Shown: positions 47,278 through 57,767 of the stretch, one piece after another | Position numbering within the stretch: position 1 is the stretch's first letter | How the letters are laid out: each line of letters opens with the position of its first letter | Assembly: GCF_041956535.1 (NCBI RefSeq) | Contig: NW_027192217.1 | Coordinates: 302,196 to 366,195 of the forward strand | Length of the DNA stretch: 64,000 bases | Direction of reading: 5' to 3' | Source of the DNA: Calcarisporiella thermophila CBS 279.70 | Taxonomy: Eukaryota > Calcarisporiellomycota | Program-made: the position numbers and the translations under genes | Notes under the pieces: model-generated | Told to the model about the DNA's origin: nothing | What the model saw: the letters and a program-made list of their open reading frames with translations, nothing else | Database searches by the model: none

Positions 47278-48281
47278 CGCTAACTTCTTTCAGGGGCTTT
47301 CATTTAATTTCTCTCTTTTTTTTATTTTTTGGTTCTCAGCTATCTATATTTTTTATATATAATTTCTGTCAATTCGTTTTCTTTTTGAATGTCTCCTTAA
47401 CTATGAGATTCTTCTGTTCCTCCCTCTTCATTCTCTTCTTCTAAATGTGTGTTTTTTTCATTTTGTTATTTGCATACTCTAATTTTATTTCCGTTTATTT
47501 TTTTTTTCTCTGTAATTTTAAAAAGGAATATATCTCCTATTGGTGAAAATCATAATTGTTTTGACAAGAGATATCGAAAACAAAGTGTAATAGAAGTGGA
47601 GAATACTATCAATATGCGCTAGGGTCGTACTTATTTCTGTCCTGGGTACAATGCAAGAATTTTCATTTCTTCCATTACTCTGCTAAAGCATTGAGGTTCA
47701 CTTATAAAAAGTGCCCAAGATTCTCCAAAAGAATTCGTTGATTATCTAATTTAATCACATTTGTATATTTAGGTTATATTTTGACTACCTATATTTTAGT
47801 ACAAAATCGAGTCTTGAAAGGACCCAATTGACCCCTTCTTAAGGTAGTTTGTTAATATACAGCAAGTGGATGTAAATCTTTTATTTCAATAGTTAATTAG
47901 CTACGGCGGAATATTTTTCTCGTTAGCTCTCTCAATTCAGTTTTACGATAACTAGGATTCACACAAAGATATGGTTTATTTAAATGATGGCGATGATACT
48001 AGCACTTATTCAACTAGTGCTGTTATTACTTTCTGACAACGGTATCCACATAAATGATTATTAAAGAGTTTGTTGATTAAATAGGTGAGAATATCTATAC
48101 TCGACATCGATCATTGAAGTAGTACCCCGAGCAAAAATGAATACAATAATGAATTCATGTAAATTGGAATGATTCATATAATAATCAAGTTTTCATTATG
48201 AAAAGATACAAATAAAACCACCAGTATAGGAGCAGCTGGTTAGAATAGCTTTTCTTTTGTTTTCTCTGCGCGATTTTGATT
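47278..48281. other. Intergenic region between convergent bHLH and PDI-like genes
   Basis: 1004 AT-rich bases. T-runs after the bHLH stop fit a 3' end. No other feature recognised. Confidence 0.4.
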
Positions 48282-51200
48282 TCACTGTACGGGGTGAGAT
48301 CCGTACTGATTGATGAATGTGATAATACCATCGAGAGTGCGTGGGCCTCGGTAGTCCAGCGGCTGTTTTCGCCCGTCGATAAACAAGCGGATGGTGGATT
48401 CCCATGTATATAATCCAGCGTCCCATGGAAGCTCATTTTTCTCGACATTGAATTTGGCTACACGCAAACCGCTGTTTGCGGGATTACTGCGTACACGCTT
48501 CGCCAATTCCTCCCATGTTTCTGCCAAAGAATCTGGTTTACAACCAGTGTCCTGATATAGCATTAAAAGAACATCTTTGCCAGGCTCTCGTACAAACTTA
48601 TCCCATTCATCCCGTACTATTACTGTAACTGGTGCATCATTGGTGGCGGGCACCGGTTGGGATTTAATGTAGGGCTTTAATTTTCCCTCCAAGTAAGAAG
48701 TGACAAAATCCCGAATATGCTCTGCGTTTAGATCTTTCTGATTCAGAAGATATTTGTATTTAGGTGTGCTATCGGTGCTCATCCTCGATGTAGAGTGTTT
48801 GTATTCGAATTCATGCTCCACAGTCTTAGCGGGTTGATATATTCCAAAAGCGGGTAACGTTTGCAATATCTCGGTCAAATCATCGAAATCTTCAGTATAC
48901 GCTCCCCTAGATTTTTTAGTCCATAGGAAATCCAGTTTACCGCGGAAGATGCGGGCAACATCGGCCGTAGCGTTACGCAACTGAGGGTCATCCTTTTCAA
49001 GGAATAGATATGCCTTGGGTAAATCTCGGTTGTAATAGTTGAACTCAAATGGCAAACCGTGATCATCTGCATTGCGAAGAAGGGGCACAGCATTATTCTT
49101 TACGAACTGTTTAACTCCATCTTCCGTGATATCCCCGTCATATATCACCCGTGGCTCATCGAATTTGCGGAACATCACCACCCCCGGTACCTGCACTCCA
49201 TACTTAGCCGCCGCCTCTGCATTTGTAGTGACTCCAAACACATAATTGAAGTTATATTCGGCAACTTGTTCCATTACTGCCAAATGCTCTTGGTCATTTT
49301 CGCCGAGGAATGCAATCACTACCACAATATACGAATCCTTGAAAGTATCGACGTCTTGTCCACTGAGAGCAGTCAATGGTTGTCTAAATGATTGAAAACA
49401 CATTCGTGAGACTAAGATTAAAGCTTTGTATGATATCAAAATTTGCAGTAAAACAGATTTTTTGGACTGGGAAAATGAAAAGAGGAAAAGCAATACGACA
49501 TAAAGATAGGATTGGATTCTTTCACTTACGAATAGTTGCGAGAGGGGCGTGGTGTATAATCCTCTTTTTCGACTGTGGGGACTCCAGTTAGATCGATTTC
49601 TACGGGATGCGAGGAGTTTGTCTTTAGGAATTCAACGATGTCGTGCAAGGAATATTTTCCTTTGTACGATATCGGCATGTTACTTCCTGGCTTGAAAAGC
49701 TTAATACCTTCAGCTGACCCTGCACTCTCTGGTATGCTGTTAGCATCGGCATCAATTTGAGCGATACGCAAATGAGCATTGACTGGATTGGCTCGCACCC
49801 GTTTACCCAGCTCTTCCCATACAGAGGGTGGTTCTTCCTCATTAAAACAGCACAAGTTTGAGTAGAATCGCAATAGTACGTCCTTGGTTGGGTCAATCAC
49901 TAGCTTGTTGAATTCAGCAGCCACTACTTCCACCACAGGACCATCGTTAGACACGGGGATGGGTGCTGATCTCATTGGTGGCTTGAGTTGGCCTGCTAAA
50001 TAAGCATCCAAGTGTTGCCGAATTCGTTGAATCGTCAATGGGGTGCTTTGGTCCAGTGGATATCTATCATGCAACAGAAGACATTTGATATTCAGAACAT
50101 TGGAAAGGGAGAAAATGACTGGAAAGTCACTATAATATTTTTAGTGCAAACTTTGATTACCCAACACCACTTCCACTAGTGGAATACACGACTCCTCCGC
50201 TTGGAAGGTGTTTCTCTTCAACTATTGGTTTGCCAATTGCAAATGCAGGCCATTGATCCTTGAGATTGAGTTGTTTTGCTTTACTATACAACGCGTCGCC
50301 CTTTTCTACACTATAGAAAAAAGCAAATTTGCCATCGTATTCTCTAGCCACATCCTCCATAGCTTGTCGCAACTCGACACTCTTATCATCATGAGTAATA
50401 AAGAGATATCCTATTGGTGTGGTTATATTTTTGCGTGTCCCACGGCCGCTTCGTATTGAATGTATTTCAGGCATCCATGGCTTTGACTCTAAGTCGAAGA
50501 ATTTAACCAGACTTGAGATGGTAAAGTCCCCACTATAGGTGGCGAATTTCTTGCGGAAATCGTTGAAGAGAAGTACACCAGGAAGTTTAATGTTATACTT
50601 CTCCAAAGCAGCCGGATCCGTTGTCACCCCTAGTACTGCTTCATACTTCAGCGACTCAGCAAGCTGATTAATGATAGTGGGTGTTGTCTGGTCACTCTGT
50701 TCTAAAAACGCAATGATCACATTTCTATAGTAGTTCTTGAAGATGTCCACTTCTGCAGCATTTAACTTCGACACAGGCGGGACAATTGCTCTAATGAGAT
50801 AAGGAGGCAAATGGATGAAGATGTGGTGAATAATCTATTGAATTTTGTCCATTAATCATCAAAAGTGTACTCTATTTCTATAGAGTGAGGAATATGGCCA
50901 GTATATAGCCAGCTCCTTTGAAGGAATATGAGAACCAACCTTTTGACATAATCAACCAATTTGTATTCAAAGTTGAATAGATCGGTGTATTCCCCATCCT
51001 TGCGGTAGAACCGCATAGTCGGGTAGCTCTCGATCGCTTGCTCCTTACATAGGTCAACCGAATCCATACAATCCACTTTGGCGAGCTTGACATTGAGAGG
51101 CTTGAGTTTTGTCGCTGCATTCTCATACGGCTCGACAAGAATACTGGATCCGCTACTCCAAGCCGTGTAAAATGTCACGACAATACTATCGGTATTGCAA

Positions 51201-51506
51201 AGCATAGAGTATGTGGATTAGATTAGTATCAGATAGAGATCAATCTTGTTAATATATGCACGTAATTTCAAAGAAAGTATACAGAGAATATCACAGACTA
51301 CTTGGCGCAATGGGAACGGCTGCAATAAGGAATACTTACAACTTCTCATTTGGTACCACGCTATGGAATGTATCTTTATCAAGAAGGAGAACATCGGAAG
51401 GAACAGCGGTGGTGTTGATGACTGATAGTCCCCGTTCAAATACTGATGCGTTGACGAAGGAGGCAGCAGCTAAAGCCAGCGAGCATAGATATTTCACTGG
51501 CTTCAT
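48282..51506 (-). CDS. Giant PDI-like protein with duplicated b-b'-a' modules and no CxxC
   Basis: Minus strand, five exons: 51506-51340, 51185-50940, 50790-50161, 50063-49530, 49383-48282; 892 aa. Signal peptide (YLCSLALAAASFVNA), then thioredoxin-fold domains in the order a-b-b'-a'-b-b'-a'. The first a domain has VVTFYTAWSSGSSILVEPY, where PDI has WCGHC. The second reads FYSNLCCFNEEEP and the third LYQDTGCKPDS, so no domain keeps both catalytic Cys. The cis-Pro survives only in the first (ESYPTMRF). The two a' domains share VWEELGKRVRANP / TWEELAKRVRSNP, showing duplication of the b-b'-a' unit. The protein ends SHPVQ with no KDEL/HDEL signal. It may be a chaperone or secreted binding protein instead of an oxidoreductase; that is inference. 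Every splice junction is in phase, so it is one gene and not two. Confidence 0.85.
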
Positions 51507-52417
51507 AACTTATTAGAAGGATAGCGTAAATTCGAGGAAGCTATTGTTCACGAATTCAGTAAGTTAGTTAAGAATGCAATGAGTGAAAGTTATAGTGGAA
51601 TATTACCTCGATGGACTGAACAAGAATTACTCTTCAGCTACTACGCAAAAATTGAAGGCACTACAATTTTTGAAATTCAGTGAGTGCTGTAGAGATAGGC
51701 GGGTATAAATACTTCAATAAACTCCTCAAAGAAACCCTAAAATACTGCCGTCCTGTCGCAATAATATTTAGGTTCCACAATGACAGATTGACTCTTAACC
51801 ACAAAGCTTAGAGTGCTATCTGGTGTGATGTCAAAATAATAACCATTGCTTCGGTAGAGGCTTAGAAGTGCACAAACTTTGAATGAAATGAAGTTAAACC
51901 TGAAAAACCGGATAAGGAGTAGCCACACCCTATAATATTAGCTAGGCAGCGTGGGAGCACGAAAATGTTAAACGTTACTATTAGTACTCTGAGCTCTCAA
52001 GACCGGCAGTGAAATTGTTTGAAATAGTTGCAATTTTTTTTCGTGTAGCTGCGCGTCTCATCAAATGCTTAGAAAGTCTCTATAGTTATTATATATACTG
52101 ATAAAATCAGCATTTTAGCCTCTCGATTAGAATATACACTCGCCAATTGTGAAATAGAAACTATTATATATGGGAAGAGAGAGTACTTTTTCAAAATTGA
52201 ATTTCGGGTGAGAGCATGTTTGATATACAGGTTCTTTTATGACCACAAAAGGTGTGGATCATAGTCCTCTATTTCACCCGATTTCCCATTGAGAACATTG
52301 TTAGAATGTAAGGCAATGTAATAGGCAGACGACTTGAGATAGCGCTCAGATAGTTAAGATAATCCACTCCTACCACACATCTCCTGTTTCCAACGTAACA
52401 CCATTTTTTGCATCTTG
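51507..52417. other. Intergenic region at the edge of the repeat zone
   Basis: 911 AT-rich bases upstream of the PDI-like gene. Short open frames show no protein character. Nothing else recognised. Confidence 0.4.
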
Positions 52418-52928
52418 TTTTTTTTCTCTAAGGACGCGGGAACTTGCGTTCTGTGGTTTATTCGATATATATTACAAATGTGAGATATGCTTCCGAACAA
52501 GCTTATTAAGTACTACAAAAACATGGGATATAATTTAAAGAGATCTGTGCTTGGAAATGTCGGGTTAGGTGTTCTTTGCTTCCTCGAAATCGAGGGCTAC
52601 CTCTTGGCAGTCATCGATCTGGATTAGCGAGCTCTTTCCCCATTTTTGCTTGAACCCTTCTTCGTCTTTTTTCCTCTGTGCCTGTATCCATTGTCCTTTG
52701 ATTGCTATGAGAAGATCTGATAAAAAGATACACTTGAATGCGATGTCCTCGTGTTCTTAGTTGTCCATTACAATTGCAATCCTGGTCTTATGTATACTCC
52801 ACACCATGATGTCGTGTAACAACATGGAGACTTGTCGATCTTTGCCCTGTGTCTCCTCGTGGAATCCGAAGAGTTTCTCGTAATTTTGCATGTTTGTCCA
52901 GGGCTTATCGAGGATCTTTTGATGGAGA
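52418..52928 (-). mobile_element. LINE 3' fragment, family II, 5' truncated
   Basis: The minus strand is nearly identical to 59740-60236 on the plus strand: the same ORF tail (ending DFEEAKNT) and 3' UTR, then an A-run (T-run at 52418-52425 here). Similarity stops at about 52928, inside the coding part, so only the last ~510 bases were copied. 5' truncation plus an A-tail is the normal result of target-primed reverse transcription. Confidence 0.8.
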
Positions 52929-53254
52929 TCGCGCTTCCTGAATATCTATGTGGCTGCTTATATGACTTCCCCGTACAAAAAACAATTTTCTCGTAACCCG
53001 GTTGTTACGGGGGATTAGAGATTTTGTGGAGAAATGTACGGACTAGTTAAAAATAGGAGATTGGTGAGGAACAATAAGTAAATGTGGATGGGTTTATATA
53101 AGTCAAAAAAAAATATTATACGTAAAAATAAGAAAAATAACGAAATCGAAAAGATATTAAGAATGTCGAGACCGCTGTTGTACGTGTTGTGATATTACAC
53201 TATATTTGTCATGATACTCGTGAATATTGAACTTGCACCCTACGCTACACTCAT

Positions 53255-53269
53255 ACTACGCTCTCGAAT
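53255..53269. repeat. Target-site duplication, left copy, LINE family I
   Basis: ACTACGCTCTCGAAT, repeated exactly at 54109-54123; brackets the LINE at 53270-54108. Confidence 0.85.
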
Positions 53270-54108
53270 TTTTTTTTTTTGATCAATCAACGGAAAGTTT
53301 TATTAGTTTCCGTAGCTTACAAGAGTTTAATGATTACAATGAAAAAAGAAAGGGGGGAATAAAGGGGTGGGGATATATTTAGGCGGCAAGGTGGAACTTT
53401 TTTTTGATTTTGACAATATATGTTAGCCCAGAAAGAGGGAGAAGAGAAGAAGGTAAAGAAACGCAAGGGGGTAAGAACATAGCGAAGGTGATAAACGTGG
53501 AGTAAGGGAATAAAGAGTAGATTAAATGTGTATAGTGATCGGGTATTTGGTGAGGGATATGAAGTAAAGAGGAGGGGAGGAGCTAAAGAGTGGATAGGGA
53601 GTAGAGAAGAAGGCAAAGAAACGCAAGGGGGTAAGAACATAGCGAAGGTGATAAACGTGGAGTAAGGGAATAAAGGGTAGATTAAATGTATATAGTGATC
53701 GGGTATTTGGTGAGGGATATGAAGTAAAGAGGAGGGGAGGAGCTAAAGAGTGGATAGGGAGAGAGAAAGGGTTGCTTCGTCACTCCAGTTTTAGTTTTGC
53801 TCTATCCGAACTTTCCATTACCGCTCCCTGACTGCACCACCTTCTTCGGGATAACTCCATCTCTCGTCTTTTTCGTGCATTTATCAGTTCACCTCCGATA
53901 GCCTCCTCGATGTCCATTTTGGCACGGACGATGATTGTCTCGGGTGGTGCTCAAGTGCATTCGAAATGGTAGGCGATTCGGTCCCGATGGATTTGCCATA
54001 ACACCGAATCAAAGACGATTTGAGCCGCGTGTCTTACTGTCCTTGGGGCTTCTGGTAGGTCGCCAAGTACGAGATTCCTGGGGTTCAGCACCCGTGTGTT
54101 TAAGGGGC
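53270..54108 (-). mobile_element. LINE 3' fragment, family I, 5' truncated
   Basis: Read on the minus strand, it matches 58190-58707: the end of the last ORF, a 3' UTR, the tail GGAAACTAATAAAA...TTGATTGATC and an A-run. Length 839 bases, larger than the corresponding part of the plus-strand copy because a 160-base block of the 3' UTR is tandemly duplicated. It is bounded by a perfect 15-bp target duplication, so both ends are exact. No intact reading frame remains. Confidence 0.85.
53444..53763. repeat. Two tandem 160-base units within LINE 3' UTR
   Basis: Units 53444-53603 and 53604-53763 differ at only a few bases (for example GGTAAAG/GGCAAAG, AAAGAG/AAAGGG). Purine-rich on the plus strand. 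Confidence 0.85.
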
Positions 54109-54123
54109 ACTACGCTCTCGAAT
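54109..54123. repeat. Target-site duplication, right copy, LINE family I
   Basis: ACTACGCTCTCGAAT; partner of 53255-53269. It overlaps the left duplication of the neighbouring SINE (54114-54128). Confidence 0.85.
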
Positions 54124-54128
54124 ACTTT

Positions 54129-54466
54129 TTTTTTATCAATCAATGGAAACTTTTTATTTAATTTCCATATATTACATGAAGTTAATGTCAATGGACTTAA
54201 CATGACGAGATATAGGTCCTTGATCGATAGGCGTTCAATCGATATGCGTGTATCATAGTTATCGTGAATAGCATGTACGTGAAACCGATGTAATCTTTGT
54301 ATTTATCGTAGGAGCGATCTTTTCAATAATGAAGACTCAATTTCTGATCAAGTGGACAGCAGCCACAAACTAAGAGTAAGTGCTGGTGGGGGAAGTGGGA
54401 TTCGAACCCACGCCGTTCTCATCGGCACACCAGGGATAGTCCACTACACTAACCCTCCCCCCTCAT
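54129..54466 (-). mobile_element. tRNA-headed SINE with LINE-like 3' tail, copy 1
   Basis: 338 bases on the minus strand, between perfect 15-bp direct repeats GCTCTCGAATACTTT (54114-54128 and 54467-54481). The head (about 54466-54388) is tRNA-like: Pol III A-box TTAGTGTAGTGG and B-box GGTTCGAATCC, with GGGGGAG pairing to TTCCCCC. The internal arm offers an ATGAGAA loop (Leu-GAG-like) but spacing is irregular for a working tRNA. The 3' tail, GGAAATTAAATAAAAAGTTT then CCATTGATTGAT and an A-run, resembles the tail of the family I LINE. A second copy lies at 62707-63342. Confidence 0.85.
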
Positions 54467-54530
54467 GCTCTCGAATACTTTGTGACTGTCAAAGTGGTTT
54501 GCTCGTATGAAAAATTAATTTTCTAGTAAC

Positions 54531-54778
54531 TGTCATAAACTAGAGCGATATAACTAGGGGATACTCGGGGAACATAGGTAAAACTCTAGGTTTATTCAAG
54601 AACAAGGTGTGTATGTTGGAAGTTCTCATTAGAGTGCTCCTTTTATAATATAAGATATAATAACTATATAACCTGTTAACTAATAAAGCTAATGAATACT
54701 GGTTTATAACTACTTCCTAATTAATGTCGGAGCTTGAATATCGTTGGGATAGCTTGATATGTGACTCGAGTTATGACA
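54531..54778. mobile_element. Solo LTR 1
   Basis: 248 bases with 8-bp terminal inverted repeats TGTCATAA / TTATGACA (so TG...CA ends) and a 4-bp duplication TAAC on each side (54527-54530 and 54779-54782). No retrotransposon interior is present, so it is a recombined solo LTR. Confidence 0.7.
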
Positions 54779-54782
54779 TAAC

Positions 54783-55025
54783 TGTTAGAATCTGCGTAGT
54801 ACATGCGAGGATAGTTAAGATAATTACTGGTTTATTAAACAAGAATACTATCTGGAACTTAGGATGTCTCCCTTTACTATAGCGGGAGTTCTGTTCAATA
54901 TATACTAAAAGAATTACATTACAACGATTACTTAATAATGCTCCGATAATGCTCCGAAATAGCAGGGCTTGAGGGATTACGTGGCTTAGTTGTCCTACTG
55001 CAGATATCTCGATACGATTCCAACA
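54783..55025. mobile_element. Solo LTR 2, immediately upstream of tRNA-Gly
   Basis: 243 bases starting TGTTAGAATC and ending GATTCCAACA (imperfect inverted ends), flanked by TAAC (54779-54782 and 55026-55029). The left TAAC is shared with solo LTR 1. The right boundary is 15 bases before the tRNA-Gly gene. Confidence 0.7.
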
Positions 55026-55040
55026 TAACACGGTAACAAA

Positions 55041-55111
55041 GCAACTGTGGTCTAGTGGTAGAATTTCACCCTCCCAAGGTGGAGACCCGGGTTCGATTCC
55101 CGGCAGTTGCA
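55041..55111 (+). tRNA. tRNA-Gly (CCC)
   Basis: 71-nt cloverleaf: acceptor GCAACTG/CAGTTGC pairs fully; D-arm TGGTCTAGTGGTAGAA; anticodon loop CTCCCAA with CCC; T-arm CCGGG-TTCGATT-CCCGG; discriminator A. No intron and no encoded CCA. Confidence 0.93.
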
Positions 55112-55411
55112 ATGGTGATTCTAAGAACATCAAATTTTTAAAATTTATCCCGATGGCGTATTTTTTTCAGACTAGGGATCTATTCTTCTTTGGTATTAGA
55201 AAATTAAGAAAAATTGATAGTGCATAAAAGTAGGTTAGGTTAGATAATGTGGGCAATTTTCGCCTCCTATTGTTCTTAGCTTTCGCTCTCCGTTAATCAG
55301 TTGATCATAATCGATTTTTAATTTTTTTTCTTGATTCTGATCTATACAGAAATCCTCTAATTAACATACTACTCAATTCTTCGTATTGCGCATATATCTT
55401 TGTTTTCTCGA
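55112..55411. other. Intergenic region upstream of VID30
   Basis: 300 AT-rich bases. A T-run just after the tRNA-Gly (55155-55167 region) could serve as the Pol III terminator. Otherwise nothing recognised. Confidence 0.4.
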
Positions 55412-57433
55412 ATGCCATCAACGAATCCAAGCATTCCAGTACCAACTAGTTCCGATTCTTCCAATAATGTAACACGTCACGCTCCCCACGAATCCATTTC
55501 ATCTTACACGCTGCCTGCATACCTTCAAAATACAATGTATGCTGCTTTACAGCCTACTTCCTCTACAGCAGTAGAATCCACACATTCGATTACCAAAGAA
55601 GGAGGTGGAGATTGCGAATGGAGATTGCCAACAGCTTGGAACCCGAAAGAGAAATGTCAGCTACTGGATTTGTCGAGAGATTGCCTTAGAGTGTCTTACA
55701 AAGGCAGTTATTCTACCTGTTACATTAATTTCTTTGGAATATATGGAATATTGATTTAATTTTAATCTTAATAGGATGCGGCAAAGAAGATCAAGATGCT
55801 GCAGCGGTTCGTGCGAATTACTCGATGCCATCACAGTGTGGATTGTTTTATTATGAGGTCGAGATATTAAGCAAAGGACGAGATGGATATATAGGAATAG
55901 GTTTTTGTACAGGGAATGTAAAACTTGATCGCTTACCTGGTAATATAATTTTATTGGTTTTTTGGGCTCACTATTGAGGATCCCATTGATAATTATGAAT
56001 AACCTATATTATCATAAAGGCTGGGAACCAAATTCGTGGGGTTATCACGGAGATGACGGCTGTTCATTTAATTCGTCTGGCCAAGGTAGAAAATACGGCC
56101 CTTGCTTTACTACGGGCGACATCATTGGCTGTGGTGTAAACTTTATGGATAATACCGCATTCTACACGAAAAACGGGGTGCATCTTGGTAACTTCAGGGC
56201 ATATACCTGAGCAAAGAAGGATTTTTTTTCAATTTATCTATTTCTTATTTTATAGGGATTGCGTTTAAAAATCTTTCCAATTCCCCGTTATTCCCTTCTG
56301 TGGGGCTGCGCACTCCAGGAGAGCTTGTGGAAGCAAATTTTGGACAACGTGCTTTTCGCTTTGATATCCTCAATTTTTACAATGAAGAGCGCAAACGTCT
56401 ATGGAGAACTATCAATGCGTTTCCATATCCATATCTTTCCGCAAGTCCTTCGACACCTGCTGCCCCTACTTCAGGTGGAAGTTCAGAGGGTGAGAAGGAC
56501 CGAAATCGAGGAGATAGTGATGAGAAATTAATGACAACTCTCAATGAACTGGTGGTCTCATATCTGGTGCATCGTGGCTACACTGAGACAGTGCACGCTT
56601 TTTCACGTCATGTTCCGTCCACTATGACCCTTGATACTTCCAAAACAAAAAAGTTGAACGGCTCTAATGCAACTGGAGACGTGGAAATGCTACCAGTTGG
56701 AAAGCATGATAAGAGCTGGCTCGAGGACGAAGAAGATATGCACCATCGCCAGCAGATTTGGAATTCTATTGTACACAAGGGAGATATAGATGCTGCGATT
56801 GAGCTTGCGTTACAGCATTATCCTTCTGTGTTTTCACAAGATAATCTGATACTTTTTCGACTAAGACGCCAAAAATTTATAGAGATGATGAGAGCATATT
56901 CTGCTAGTCGGCATGGAATGGACCTCGAGGAGGAAGAAAGTGGCAGAGAACAAGACGGAGCAGCTGCCGATTTATTGGAGGAGGACGTGGAAGGGATCAG
57001 AAATGGAATGGAGGAAACTCAAAGTGGAGATGATGCAATGGAGGTGGATGAGGGTGGTAGAGTCATGAAGAGAAATCTTGCCTTTCGCGGACTTGTGGGC
57101 GGAATTCGGAACGTGATGCAATATGGACAACGTCTCCAAGATATGTATGCAGATGATCCACGCCCTGAGGTCCGCGATGGCCTCATAGAGGCTTTTGGAT
57201 TACTTGCATATACAGACCCGTTTCAAAGCCCCATGGCTTATCTTCTCGCTCGTACTGAGAGAGAACCAGTAGCCAATGCTCTAAATTGTGCTATTTTAGT
57301 ATCACGAGGCGCACCTGCTACCACTCCTCTGGAGCGATGTTTTCGGCACGCTAGTAGTGTTGCACGGGAACTGGTGCGAATTGGACATGGCAGTGCAGCG
57401 TTCCTTAACGTGGAGAAAGATTGTCTAGTTTGA
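55412..57433 (+). CDS. VID30: RanBP9/Gid1-type subunit of the GID/CTLH ubiquitin ligase
   Basis: Four exons: 55412-55703, 55775-55939, 56020-56187, 56256-57433; 600 aa. A SPRY domain spans the introns: [78 protein letters not shown]. LisH follows ([20 protein letters not shown]), then CTLH ([32 protein letters not shown]) and a CRA domain to the end. Domain order is that of RanBP9/RanBP10 and yeast Vid30/Gid1. In yeast the complex degrades gluconeogenic enzymes after glucose returns. An acidic insert sits between CTLH and CRA. Intron 1 most simply uses a GC donor (AAAG-GCAGTT), giving the family spacing YKGCGKED; a GT donor three bases later would add one Arg. Confidence 0.92.
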
Positions 57434-57694
57434 AGTTCGATTTTTATTTTTGCTATGGACCCTTTTTTTATTTTATAATTTGTTGTGATATATCTCTGTT
57501 TTTATTGTCGATTTTTTTCACATATTATTTAGTTTTCTTTGGATGTATTGCGATAAAAAGGGAGCATCAAATATGTACTGCACCGTTTTTCACTCTAAAG
57601 CTTTTCTTTTTTTATTTACTCTTATGGCAAGAATATATTATGGTTAGGATATCTATTAATATAATGTCAATCAGTAAATAGGTAGCAAAAAAGT
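57434..57694. other. VID30 3' flank
   Basis: 261 T-rich bases, consistent with a 3' UTR, up to the tRNA-Asp gene. Confidence 0.4.
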
Positions 57695-57766
57695 CTCTCC
57701 GGCCGGGAATTGAACCCGGGTCGCCCGCGTGACAGGCGGGAATACTAACCACTATACTACCGAAGA
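57695..57766 (-). tRNA. tRNA-Asp (GTC), copy 1
   Basis: 72 nt on the minus strand: acceptor TCTTCGG/CCGGAGA (one G-U pair), A-box TAGTATAGTGG, anticodon loop CTGTCAC with GTC, T-arm CCGGG-TTCAATT-CCCGG, discriminator G as expected for Asp. Identical to the copy at 62200-62271. Confidence 0.95.
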
Positions 57767-57767
57767 T

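Noticed and set aside
48282-51506. Two adjacent PDI genes instead of one
   Set aside because: The 49530/49383 junction has a GTAAGT donor and TTTAG acceptor in phase, and the second half has no signal peptide or promoter-sized gap.
52569-52760. Cys/Ser-rich 63-codon frame, repeated at 59769-60083 on the other strand
   Set aside because: Both are antisense translations of the end of the LINE family II ORF.
54390-54466. Functional tRNA-Leu(GAG) gene
   Set aside because: No variable loop, distorted D-arm, and location at the head of an A-tailed element with a target-site duplication show it is a SINE head.
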